Part shown: piece by piece, positions 27,777 to 35,841 of the stretch
How the letters are laid out: each line of letters opens with the position of its first letter
Numbering within the stretch: the first letter of the stretch is position 1
Assembly (NCBI RefSeq): GCF_021390715.1
Contig: NZ_JAJGWT010000006.1
Location: 66,410 to 130,409, forward strand
Length of the DNA stretch: 64,000 nt
Direction of reading: 5' to 3'
Origin: Tenacibaculum piscium
GTDB taxonomy: Bacteria > Bacteroidota > Bacteroidia > Flavobacteriales > Flavobacteriaceae
The notes under the pieces: generated by a model
What the model saw: only the letters and a program-made list of their open reading frames with translations
Database searches by the model: none
Told to the model about the DNA's origin: nothing
Translations under genes and position numbers: made by a program

Positions 27777-27841
27777 TGTCTTTTTAATTTAAACGAAAGA
27801 TAGTTAATAATTATGGGTAATAAAATTCAAAAAAGTATCTG

Positions 27842-27849
27842 TAATTTTG
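27842..27849 (+). promoter_or_regulatory. possible -7 promoter element of the HD/Pycsar-effector gene
   Basis: TAATTTTG fits TANNTTTG; only 13 nt separate it from the ATG at 27863, so the leader would be short. Motif match only. Confidence 0.4.
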
Positions 27850-27862
27850 TAAAAAAAATCTG

Positions 27863-29023
27863 ATGGAAAAATTAGTACTGAAAGTAGAGAATTATGTAAT
27901 CAGTCTTTTAAATGAAAAATTACCTGCTTCCTTTTTATATCATAATATATTTCACACACAAAGGGTGGTGGAGAAAACAAAAATATTAATTGAAGAATTA
28001 AAAATTGATGCAAAAGACGCTACTAATTTGCTGTTATCGGCATGGTTTCATGATACTGGCTATATTTTTTCCATTGAAAATCATGAAGAAGAAAGTGTTC
28101 AAATAGCATCGGATTTTTTGAAAAAACAGGCCGTTTCAGCTGAGCTTATTTCGGAAGTTTCGAGATTGATTTTGGCTACAAAAATAGGTGCAATCGCTAC
28201 TGATGAACTACAAAAAATAATGAAAGATGCCGATTGTGCTCATTTAGGAAGTAAAAATTTCAGTAATTATACTTCTTTATTGCGAAAGGAGTGGGAATTA
28301 ACCAAAAATGAGGTCGTTTCTGATGACGTTTGGAATGCTGGAAATATTGAATTTTTATCGAAATTTCGATTTCAGACAACTTTTGCGATTAAAAATTGGG
28401 GTAAAATAGCGCATAAAAATTTAGCTGAATTATTAATATATCAACAAAAAACAGCACATAAAAAAGTACAAAAAGCACCCGAAAGAGGCGTAGAAACAAT
28501 GTTTCGGGTTGCTCTTCGAAATCATATAACTTTAAGTGATATCGCCGATACAAAGGCAAATATTTTGTTATCGGTAAATGCTATTATAATTTCGATGACC
28601 TTATCAACATTAATTCCGAAACTCGATAATCCGACCAATCATTATTTAATAATTCCGTCATTAATTTTCGTTTTATTTACCGTGGCATCTATTATTTTAT
28701 CGATAATGGCAACCCGCCCAAATGTAACGCAAGGGAAATTTACTAAAGAAGACGTAGCAAATAAAAAGGTAAATTTATTGTTTTTTGGGAATTTTCATCA
28801 AATGAATTTGCCCGATTTTGAATGGGCAATGCAAGAAATGATGCAAGATCGTGATTATTTATACGGTTCATTAACCAAAGATTTATATTTTTTAGGCTTG
28901 GTTTTAAACCGAAAATACAAATTATTACGCGTAACCTACACCGTTTTTATGATTGGAATTATTGTAAGTGTACTCGCTTTTGCAGTGGCTTTTAAAATAC
29001 AAGACATGGCAAGTATTTTATAA
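27863..29023 (+). CDS. HD-domain phosphohydrolase fused to Pycsar-type membrane effector region
   Basis: 386 residues. N-terminal HD domain with the metal residues visible: His31, His63-Asp64 (WFHDTGY), and Asp124 (KDADCAHLG). Residues about 210-385 match the Pycsar effector family (DUF5706): ERGVETMFRVALRNHITLSDIADTK is its lead-in, the signature DTKANILLSVNA is at 229-240, with membrane segments near 234-252, 261-283 and 357-377. Pycsar effectors damage the membrane when cUMP or cCMP is made by a PycC cyclase after phage infection. No cyclase gene is recognisable beside it. The HD part could hydrolyse a cyclic or linear nucleotide. Whether this protein is antiviral or a housekeeping signalling protein cannot be decided. 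Confidence 0.85.
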   Translation: MEKLVLKVENYVISLLNEKLPASFLYHNIFHTQRVVEKTKILIEELKIDAKDATNLLLSAWFHDTGYIFSIENHEEESVQIASDFLKKQAVSAELISEVSRLILATKIGAIATDELQKIMKDADCAHLGSKNFSNYTSLLRKEWELTKNEVVSDDVWNAGNIEFLSKFRFQTTFAIKNWGKIAHKNLAELLIYQQKTAHKKVQKAPERGVETMFRVALRNHITLSDIADTKANILLSVNAIIISMTLSTLIPKLDNPTNHYLIIPSLIFVLFTVASIILSIMATRPNVTQGKFTKEDVANKKVNLLFFGNFHQMNLPDFEWAMQEMMQDRDYLYGSLTKDLYFLGLVLNRKYKLLRVTYTVFMIGIIVSVLAFAVAFKIQDMASIL

Positions 29024-29050
29024 TTTTATAAAATTATGAATTATTTGTTT

Positions 29051-31444
29051 TTAGGATTTAAACTGCTTGGTTAATTCATCCATCGTGATGGTTTTTTCAC
29101 TGTTAAAATCATCTTGATAAATGACCGTAACACGTAACGCTTTTAAACCAGAAACGCCTTGTAAGTCTTCTAATTCAAGGGTTTCTACGTTGCCTACTAA
29201 TTTTTTAGATTGCAAGTAATTAATATATTTTAAATATTCTTTAGCTTCTTTATCTTGCGAATATACAATGGCAATTTTCCCAGGAATGGTAAGGCGTTTT
29301 TTGGTGTTTTTGAGATGTACTTTATCAATTCTTTTTTTGATGATTTCATAGCGAATATTGTATGCGCCATCTACGTCGAATTGTTTTTCATCCATTCTAA
29401 ATTTTATGGATAAGGGCGTACTATGCACCAAAATTAACGATGCCACTTGTAGGTCGTGTTCCATCGATTTTCTAGCAATATTAGCTACATTTTCCATCTC
29501 GCACATTGTTTGTAATTGCCATAACCGAAGATTGTACAAATAGACTTCATCAAAGGTTTTATCTTTGGTTAAAGACTGCCCGATATACATATTATATTCG
29601 ACGCCATCGGTTTTATAACGCTCAAAATAATGCGGAAACATTGCTTGTGCATCTTCTTGTTTCGCATCAATAAATTTGGCTAATTTATCATTTAAAAAAG
29701 TAACACTTTGCTCGTATGCTTTTCGTTTTTCATAGACGACATGCAAATTACTATCAATTCGATTCATGTACGTATTTACGGTAGTTTCCAAGCTGTTGTT
29801 ATTGCTTTTGATGTGTTTAAAAACAGGATAAATCTCTCGTTTTAAAAAATCTAAAATTCCAATTTCATCGCCTGTTTTTAAGCCGTTGATAACGTTGTTT
29901 AAATATACTTCCACACGAAACATCAGTTCTTTATAAATGGGTAATTTCTCTAATATATAGGCTTTTTTAAGTACATAAATAGCCATGTTAAGTTGTGTTA
30001 TTAAATCTTCTTTAATGGCTTCATTTCTAGCGAAAGAGGAACCTTTTATGTCCGATTGTCCGTATAACGGATATACATTTTTAAAGATTATTTGTTCAAT
30101 TTTTAAGTTTTCTTTTTTGCTATAAATTCCTGCTTGATATTGTTCTGCTGCTTCATAAAATTTCCATTTTACAGTAGGATGTAGGGCAGTATAATGTTCT
30201 TGTATGGTTGCTTCTAGGACGTTTAAATATTCTTCGGATGAACGATTTATAGCGGCTTTAAAAACAGGAATAATATCTTTTAATTTTTGTTGATTTACCG
30301 AATTTAACTCATAGGCTCTTGGTGATGCGATTTCTAATAAAGCTAAATCATTATTGCTACTTGCTTTGATGGGAATCAATAAAATACTACCAATATTTTG
30401 ATTTTTTAATCTTTTTGAAAATTCATTATATTCAGAGGCTCTTCCATAATTTTCCGTATCAGATATGGCTATAATTTCTTGTTTTTCAAAAACTTGAGAA
30501 ATTACATGATTACAAAAAAAACTATTACAGGCTATTTTTTTTTCATTATTAGGAAAAAGAAGACTTTCTGATTTTTTAATACGTGTGGTTTGTAACGAAA
30601 GTGTAGCGGTATCAAAAATAGAAAATCCTACTTTTAAATCTTTAATATTATAAAATTCACTTAAATCTTTGCGTAGTTTTTCGATAATTGTTCCGTTATC
30701 TTTTTCAAGCAAGGTGGTTCTTATAGATGAAATATTTTCATCACTAGTAACATCAAACAAATTCATGATTCCAAATCCTTTAAAAATATAGCTGTTTGTC
30801 GGAAATTTTTCTTTCCAAATAGCGATATCTTCATAATTATTTAAGAGAATTTTAATGTCTTCTTTAGTGATTTTTGGTGCATTTTCAGTGGGTATAATTT
30901 CCATGAAATCGGCATTAAAAGCCACCCGATAATGTTTTATAATATTTAATGTTTTATCAGGAATATCAAAAAAAAATGGACGTTTTAAATCGATATTATA
31001 TTGATAAACAGTATTTAAAATAAAAGTACATGCCATGATGTACATTTTATCATTTTCAAAATCTCGCACTTTAAATTGATATTCATCTCCTGCATTTTTA
31101 AGAATATCTTCGAGTCTTTTTGTAAATTTAAAAGAGGTAAATGAAAAAGGAATTGTGGCTACTTTAATTTCATTTAAGGTAAGCATTTCTGGAAATAATG
31201 TTTCTAGTAAAACATCGATAATCGCTTCGTGTTTTTTTAATAATGAAACATCAGAAAAACCATTAATAAGTTCAGGATATTTAGCAACTTCTTTTAAAAT
31301 GATAGTTGCCGAGGCATTAAAAGGGTGTTTTTTGGCAGTATCACTGGCATACTGCTTAAGCATATTATATATTTTCTGAAAACTAATATGTAGTTGTAGT
31401 GGTAATTCAGGATTTTTAAAGGCGTTTAATTTTCTAATTTTCAT
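29051..31444 (-). CDS. large GAF domain-containing protein
   Basis: 797 residues, soluble, no signal peptide. A central part (about residues 255-415) looks like a GAF domain: LSEFYNIKDLKVGFSIFD, CNHVISQVFEKQEIIAISDT, GSILLIPIKASSNNDLALLEIAS, then NQQKLKDIIPVFKAAINR. The N-terminal 200 residues and the C-terminal 380 residues are helical and I cannot assign them; the C-terminal block VDGAYNIRYEIIKKRIDKVHLKNTKKRL...IAIVYSQ is highly charged. GAF domains bind small ligands including cyclic nucleotides. The gene converges with the HD/Pycsar-effector gene with only 27 nt between them. Confidence 0.75.
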   Translation of the reverse strand: MKIRKLNAFKNPELPLQLHISFQKIYNMLKQYASDTAKKHPFNASATIILKEVAKYPELINGFSDVSLLKKHEAIIDVLLETLFPEMLTLNEIKVATIPFSFTSFKFTKRLEDILKNAGDEYQFKVRDFENDKMYIMACTFILNTVYQYNIDLKRPFFFDIPDKTLNIIKHYRVAFNADFMEIIPTENAPKITKEDIKILLNNYEDIAIWKEKFPTNSYIFKGFGIMNLFDVTSDENISSIRTTLLEKDNGTIIEKLRKDLSEFYNIKDLKVGFSIFDTATLSLQTTRIKKSESLLFPNNEKKIACNSFFCNHVISQVFEKQEIIAISDTENYGRASEYNEFSKRLKNQNIGSILLIPIKASSNNDLALLEIASPRAYELNSVNQQKLKDIIPVFKAAINRSSEEYLNVLEATIQEHYTALHPTVKWKFYEAAEQYQAGIYSKKENLKIEQIIFKNVYPLYGQSDIKGSSFARNEAIKEDLITQLNMAIYVLKKAYILEKLPIYKELMFRVEVYLNNVINGLKTGDEIGILDFLKREIYPVFKHIKSNNNSLETTVNTYMNRIDSNLHVVYEKRKAYEQSVTFLNDKLAKFIDAKQEDAQAMFPHYFERYKTDGVEYNMYIGQSLTKDKTFDEVYLYNLRLWQLQTMCEMENVANIARKSMEHDLQVASLILVHSTPLSIKFRMDEKQFDVDGAYNIRYEIIKKRIDKVHLKNTKKRLTIPGKIAIVYSQDKEAKEYLKYINYLQSKKLVGNVETLELEDLQGVSGLKALRVTVIYQDDFNSEKTITMDELTKQFKS

Positions 31445-31493
31445 AAAATGATGATTAATCTATTACAAATTTACGAAAATCCAGACAACGTAT

Positions 31494-31515
31494 GGGCAGA
31501 CCTGTGTGTCTGCCC
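31494..31515. repeat. GC-rich REP-like hairpin
   Basis: Perfect 8-bp inverted repeat (31494-31501 and 31508-31515, loop 6 nt) of strikingly GC-rich sequence in an AT-rich gap between the GAF gene and der. A shorter, partly repeated TGTGTGTCTG follows at about 31524. Looks like a REP-type palindrome; no tail of T residues, so not an obvious terminator. Confidence 0.5.
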
Positions 31516-31574
31516 TATATATTGTGTGTCTGTGCCAAATGTTTAACAAGTTCTTTTAAAAGAATTGTCGTTGT

Positions 31575-32879
31575 TTATTTCTGTCTGAAATAAATAATAA
31601 TTGGTACGCCATTAAAATTATAATGTTGACGTAATTGATTTTCTAAATAACGTCTGTACGGATCTCTTACATACTGCGGTAAATTGGCGAAAAACGCAAA
31701 TTGTGGCGTGTAAGTAGGTAACTGCATACAGTATTTAATTTTGATATACTTTCCTTTAATTGCAGGTGGCGGATTTTGTTCTAAAATTTCTAACATCGTT
31801 TCATTCAATTTACTTGTTTGAATACGGCGTTTTCTATTTTCAAAAACTTCTACGGCAGTTTCGATGGCTTTAAAAATACGTTGTTTTGTTAAAACGGATG
31901 TAAATACGATAGGCACATCAGTAAAAGGGGCAATTTTTCTTCGGATTTGTGCTTCAAAATCACGCATGGTATTGGTTTCTTTTTCGACCAAATCCCATTT
32001 GTTTACTAAAATAACGATACCTTTTTTATTTTTTTCAGCAAGCCAAAATATTTTTTCATCTTGTCCTTCAAAATCACGAGTTGCATCGACTACTAAAACG
32101 GCAACATCACAATGTTCGATTGCACGAACGGCACGCATTACAGAATAAAATTCTAAATCTTCTTTTACTTTTGATTTTTTACGAATCCCAGCAGTATCTA
32201 CTAAGTTAAATTCAAAACCAAAACGATTGTATTTTGTATCAATAGAATCACGTGTTGTACCTGCAATATTGGTTACAATATTTCTATCTTCACCGATTAA
32301 AGCGTTGATAAACGACGATTTTCCAGCATTTGGACGTCCTACAATAGCAAAACGAGGAAGTTCATTTTCTTCTTCTTCTTCTTCAACAGGAATTTCTTCA
32401 GCAACGGCATCTAATAATTCACCTGTTCCACTACCATTTATTGAAGAAATAGTGTGATATCCTCCTAAACCAAGGTTATAGAATTCAACGGCATCTGCAT
32501 CACGCATTGCATTATCTACCTTGTTAACAGCCATAATAATAGGCTTTTTAACTTGGCGTAAAATTTTGGCAACTTCAGCATCCATCGGTGTAATTCCTTG
32601 TTCCACATCAACAACAAAAATAATGATGTCAGCTTCTTCAATGGCTAATTGTACTTGTTTGCGTATTTCTTCTTCAAAAATATCATCAGAACCGACAACA
32701 TATCCACCAGTATCAATTACCGAAAATTCCTTTCCGTTCCATTCTGATTTCCCGTAGTGTCTATCTCTTGTAACTCCACTTACAGAATCAACAATAGCTT
32801 CACGGCGTTGCACTAAACGGTTAAATAACGTGGATTTACCTACATTTGGTCTTCCAACAATGGCTACAATACTACTCAT
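31575..32879 (-). CDS. der: ribosome biogenesis GTPase Der (EngA)
   Basis: 434 residues. Two tandem GTPase domains: first P-loop GRPNVGKST (9-17), DTGG and NKVD; second P-loop [19 protein letters not shown] and NKWD; then a KH-like C-terminal domain ([18 protein letters not shown] to VPIIIYFR). Needed for maturation of the 50S subunit. A TATCTTTG box just ahead gives a short leader. Separated from era by one small plus-strand gene. Confidence 0.97.
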   Translation of the reverse strand: MSSIVAIVGRPNVGKSTLFNRLVQRREAIVDSVSGVTRDRHYGKSEWNGKEFSVIDTGGYVVGSDDIFEEEIRKQVQLAIEEADIIIFVVDVEQGITPMDAEVAKILRQVKKPIIMAVNKVDNAMRDADAVEFYNLGLGGYHTISSINGSGTGELLDAVAEEIPVEEEEEENELPRFAIVGRPNAGKSSFINALIGEDRNIVTNIAGTTRDSIDTKYNRFGFEFNLVDTAGIRKKSKVKEDLEFYSVMRAVRAIEHCDVAVLVVDATRDFEGQDEKIFWLAEKNKKGIVILVNKWDLVEKETNTMRDFEAQIRRKIAPFTDVPIVFTSVLTKQRIFKAIETAVEVFENRKRRIQTSKLNETMLEILEQNPPPAIKGKYIKIKYCMQLPTYTPQFAFFANLPQYVRDPYRRYLENQLRQHYNFNGVPIIIYFRQK

Positions 32880-32896
32880 TTATACTAAAATTTGTG

Positions 32897-32904
32897 CAAA
32901 GATA
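32897..32904 (-). promoter_or_regulatory. probable -7 promoter element of der
   Basis: TATCTTTG on the minus strand, an exact TANNTTTG match, ending 17 nt before the der ATG. Same octamer as at era and both tRNA genes. Confidence 0.55.
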
Positions 32905-32996
32905 CAACTTAGGGAATTAAGTTTTGATGGAATTTTAAAGAGTATCGTATTTTTAGTACATTGTGGCACAATTACTTTTAAACGCTCTTATATATT

Positions 32997-33503
32997 ATGA
33001 ATGATAAATTATACAATCAAATTTTTTTAAAACCAAGATTTCAGTTTGATTTTGAGATGAATTCACAGGATTTATTAAATAATATAAAAGCGCATTTATT
33101 AGATGATAAACGTTATAAAATGGCAATTATAGATGCTCATATAATTATAGATGTTCCGATAAAAGATGCGCATCTTTGGTCGCCACAATTATCATTAGAA
33201 GTAGCGGAATTGACAAAAACAAGGTCAAAAATAAAAGGATTATTTGGTCCAAAACCACAAATTTGGACTTTTTTTATGTTCATACATTTTGTGGTTGCAT
33301 CGGCTTTTTTAATTTCTAGCGTGATGGCGTATAGTAATTGGTCGTTAAAAAACGGGTCGATATTTCCTATTGTGATGTTGGTTGTTTTGCCAATTGTTTG
33401 GGTATTGCTATATCTTGTAGGCGCAATGGGGAAGTCTATCGGGAAAAAGCAAATGGATGAATTAAAAGAGTTTACACAAGATTTATTAATTAAAATAAAT
33501 TAA
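32997..33503 (+). CDS. hypothetical two-segment membrane protein
   Basis: 168 residues. Soluble N-terminal 90 residues (FDFEMNSQDLLNNIKAHLLDDKRYKMAIIDAHIIIDVPIKDAHLWSPQL in pieces) followed by two membrane segments (TFFMFIHFVVASAFLISSVMA and IVMLVVLPIVWVLLYLVGAMG) and a short charged tail. I recognise no named family, though similar proteins occur near der/era in relatives. Alone on its strand between der and era; its end faces the end of era across a hairpin. Confidence 0.7.
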   Translation: MNDKLYNQIFLKPRFQFDFEMNSQDLLNNIKAHLLDDKRYKMAIIDAHIIIDVPIKDAHLWSPQLSLEVAELTKTRSKIKGLFGPKPQIWTFFMFIHFVVASAFLISSVMAYSNWSLKNGSIFPIVMLVVLPIVWVLLYLVGAMGKSIGKKQMDELKEFTQDLLIKIN

Positions 33504-33550
33504 GCGCTTGTTTAAATTTCATCTGAAAAAATATGGTGTCAAAAAATGAT

Positions 33551-33575
33551 GCCAAGGATTTTTTAACTCCTTGGC
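33551..33575. terminator. hairpin between convergent genes
   Basis: 8-bp GC-rich stem (33551-33558 and 33568-33575), loop 9 nt with a T-run inside it. It lies between the convergent membrane-protein and era genes; a terminator is likely though the T-tails are imperfect. Confidence 0.5.
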
Positions 33576-33626
33576 GTATTCTTTTGATATTATAAATTTT
33601 TTTTTGATTAAAATTTAAATATATTT

Positions 33627-34508
33627 TTAATCTTTGTAACCGAAACGTTTTAATTGTCGGTCGTTGGAACGCCAATTTTTATTGACTTTTACGTATAATT
33701 CTAAAAACACTTTTTTATCAAAAAAGATTTCTAAATCTTTACGCGCTTCTGTTCCTACACGTTTTATCGCCATTCCTTTATGTCCGATAATAATTCCTTT
33801 TTGGGTATCGCGTTCTACCATAATTACGGCACGGATTTTTATAATATTTTCTTCTTCGAAAAACTCTTCAGTTTCCACTTCAATAGCATATGGAATTTCT
33901 TTTTTATAGTGTGTTAATATTTTTTCACGAATTTTTTCATTGACAAAAAAGCGTTCAGGTTTGTCGGTTAATTGATCTTTCGGATAAAAAGCGGGCGCTT
34001 GAGGAAGTAATTCTATAATTTTAGTAAAAACGGAATCCACATTAAATTTCTCTAAAGCTGAAATTACATATACAAAAGCATTTGGCACTTTATTTTTCCA
34101 GTACTCAATTTTTTCTTCTACTTCATCTTGTGATGATTTGTCAATTTTATTTAATAATAAAATCACAGGAATTTCACTATGAATAATTCGCTTAAAAAAA
34201 GCTTCATTTTTGAGTTCTTTCTCACCAACTTCGACCATATAAATCAGTACATCGGCATCATCAAAAGCTGATTTTACAAAATCCATCATTGAATTTTGTA
34301 GTTCATAAGCGGGTTTTATAATTCCAGGAGTATCGGAAAAAATAACTTGATGATTTTCATCATTTACGATTCCTAAAATACGGTGTCTGGTGGTTTGTGC
34401 TTTAGCGGTAATTATTGATAATTTTTCACCAACTAATGCGTTCATTAAGGTTGATTTCCCAACATTTGGGTTTCCGATGATGTTTACAAATCCTGCTTTA
34501 TGTGTCAT
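33627..34508 (-). CDS. era: GTPase Era
   Basis: 293 residues. N-terminal GTPase with P-loop GNPNVGKST (12-20), effector region TTRHRILGIV, DTPGI and NKIDKS; C-terminal KH domain with the block VMVERDTQKGIIIGHKGMAIKRVGTEAR and ending FGYKD. Binds 16S rRNA near its 3' end and helps 30S assembly. A TATCTTTG element ends only 4 nt before the ATG, suggesting a leaderless transcript. Confidence 0.97.
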   Translation of the reverse strand: MTHKAGFVNIIGNPNVGKSTLMNALVGEKLSIITAKAQTTRHRILGIVNDENHQVIFSDTPGIIKPAYELQNSMMDFVKSAFDDADVLIYMVEVGEKELKNEAFFKRIIHSEIPVILLLNKIDKSSQDEVEEKIEYWKNKVPNAFVYVISALEKFNVDSVFTKIIELLPQAPAFYPKDQLTDKPERFFVNEKIREKILTHYKKEIPYAIEVETEEFFEEENIIKIRAVIMVERDTQKGIIIGHKGMAIKRVGTEARKDLEIFFDKKVFLELYVKVNKNWRSNDRQLKRFGYKD

Positions 34509-34512
34509 AGGG

Positions 34513-34520
34513 CAAAGATA
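34513..34520 (-). promoter_or_regulatory. probable -7 promoter element of era
   Basis: TATCTTTG on the minus strand with 4 nt to the era ATG; a start 5-7 nt after the element would fall on or next to the A of ATG. Confidence 0.5.
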
Positions 34521-34627
34521 AGCTGTTTAAATTAAAAATTAATTTTTTTATAGTACTGTTATTGTAGTAGTTAAGAAATTTTTTATTTAAAAGTTAATTT
34601 TATTAGGTTAGCTAGTATAAAAGAACG

Positions 34628-34635
34628 TATCTTTG
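34628..34635 (+). promoter_or_regulatory. probable -7 promoter element of initiator tRNA copy 1
   Basis: TATCTTTG, exact TANNTTTG match, 10 nt ahead of the tRNA 5' end. The same box, at the same distance, is in front of copy 2. Confidence 0.6.
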
Positions 34636-34645
34636 CACTCGAAAT

Positions 34646-34718
<73 letters not shown>

Positions 34719-34729
34719 CTATTTTACCT

Positions 34730-34760
34730 AAAACTCCTTACAAATTGTAAGGAGTTTTTT
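34730..34760. terminator. terminator after tRNA copy 1
   Basis: 12-bp stem (34730-34741 and 34747-34758), loop 5 nt, flanked by A- and T-runs, so usable in both directions; also ends the convergent DUF2452 gene. The same hairpin is repeated after tRNA copy 2. Confidence 0.9.
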
Positions 34761-34763
34761 ATT

Positions 34764-35168
34764 TTAGATTATTTTTTCCCAAATTTGATCAACATTTAAA
34801 TAAAAGCTTCCTAATGAGTTAAAGTCACATTCTTCAGGAGCTATTATCGAAAGAAAAGACTCTCCATTTTCTCTTTTATAAAGATGGTATATTTGTCCAA
34901 TAATTGGCTCAAAAGTAAATTTTGCTTCAAAAATGATTTTATTATATTCAAAATCTTGCATCATTTTATCATATTCGGCTTTTAGTTCTAAATATTTAGT
35001 AGCTACTTTATGATTTATTTTATTGATACTTCTATTTTTCCAAGCAATTGTATCGGTTGTTGTAATAACGGGTGCACCTACAGAGGTTGCGTAAGGTTTT
35101 AGTGAAGCGTCATATTTTTGAGTAGTTGTATTAAAAACTACGTTATCTGGTTTTTTATCTTCTGTCAT
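34764..35168 (-). CDS. DUF2452 domain-containing protein
   Basis: 134 residues, soluble. DUF2452 pattern: KPDNVVFNTTTQKYDASLKPYATSVGAPVI at the start, then TIAWKNRSINKINHKVATKYLELKAEYDKMM, and the C-terminal FEPIIGQIYHLYKRENGESFLSIIAPEEC. Function unknown. It reads towards tRNA copy 1 and follows the Lacal_2735 gene by 14 nt, so the two are probably one transcript. Confidence 0.88.
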   Translation of the reverse strand: MTEDKKPDNVVFNTTTQKYDASLKPYATSVGAPVITTTDTIAWKNRSINKINHKVATKYLELKAEYDKMMQDFEYNKIIFEAKFTFEPIIGQIYHLYKRENGESFLSIIAPEECDFNSLGSFYLNVDQIWEKII

Positions 35169-35182
35169 TTTATTGAAATGGT

Positions 35183-35347
35183 TTAGCTCAGTTCTTCAAT
35201 TTTTTTAAGAATTTCGTTTGCTTCAAAACTTTTTTGGTCGCTCATTTTTCTATTTGTTGTTGATAAGCTGTGCGCTTCTTTGAGTAATTTTTCATACTGA
35301 ATTTGAAGTTTTTCTTTGGGTGTTTTGCTTTTAAATATTCCGAACAT
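35183..35347 (-). CDS. Lacal_2735 family small protein
   Basis: 54 residues. Starts MFGIFKSKTPKEKLQIQYEK and continues with LLKEAHSLSTTNRKMSDQKS, then FEANEILKKIEEL. This short, charged helical protein with the LSTTNRKxSDQK core matches the Lacal_2735 family found across Flavobacteriaceae; function unknown. Placed directly upstream of the DUF2452 gene on the same strand, 14 nt apart. Confidence 0.85.
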   Translation of the reverse strand: MFGIFKSKTPKEKLQIQYEKLLKEAHSLSTTNRKMSDQKSFEANEILKKIEELS

Positions 35348-35557
35348 TTTTTGTAGTATTTATCGTTGTCATAAGTTATCGATAGATAAGCCTAGACAAT
35401 TTTTCGGATAAAGATAGTAAATGTTTAACTATTTCAGCTTTAAGTTAAACAAAATGTTGGGTTAAATTTTAAATAGATTTTTATTTTTGATGTTAATTCT
35501 TTAGAAGTTCTCTTTCTACATACATGAATTTCAGTCAATTTTATACAAAAAGATAAC

Positions 35558-35591
35558 AAATTATTAAGATTAATTTTAACCTTAATAATTT
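35558..35591. repeat. long AT-rich inverted repeat
   Basis: Arms AAATTATTAAG (35558-35568) and CTTAATAATTT (35581-35591) are perfectly complementary; pairing extends inward with one A-C mismatch to a nearly closed 16-bp stem. No T-tail, about 65 nt ahead of the tRNA start. Role unknown: DNA-binding site or chance AT palindrome. Confidence 0.5.
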
Positions 35592-35612
35592 AAAATATAA
35601 TAATAATGATAT

Positions 35613-35646
35613 TTTGATGTTTTTTTGATAAAAAAGTGTATCTTTG
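35613..35646 (+). promoter_or_regulatory. probable promoter of initiator tRNA copy 2
   Basis: TTTG at 35613-35616, 22-nt spacer, then TATCTTTG at 35639-35646, i.e. both Bacteroidota elements; the tRNA begins 10 nt later. Confidence 0.6.
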
Positions 35647-35656
35647 CCATTCAAAT

Positions 35657-35729
<73 letters not shown>

Positions 35730-35741
35730 CTATTTTTATCT

Positions 35742-35772
35742 AAAACTCCTTACAAATTGTAAGGAGTTTTTT
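35742..35772. terminator. terminator after tRNA copy 2
   Basis: Same 12-bp stem and loop as after copy 1 (arms 35742-35753 and 35759-35770) with a T-run. Confidence 0.9.
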
Positions 35773-35841
35773 GTTTTTAATCATTAAAAGTGTCTTTTTA
35801 TTTTTTAAGATTCTAAATTATCAGAAAAACTTCAAAAGACT

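Larger units (their letters stand above)
35348..35656. other. 309-bp gene-free stretch ahead of tRNA copy 2
   Basis: Very AT-rich. It must hold the upstream region of the Lacal_2735 gene, a long inverted repeat at 35558-35591 and the promoter of the second tRNA (35613-35646). No open reading frame of note and no RNA family recognised. Confidence 0.6.

Noticed and set aside
27863..31444. A full Pycsar antiphage system
   Set aside because: No nucleotidyl cyclase motif is visible in either gene or in the neighbours, so only the effector-like part can be claimed.
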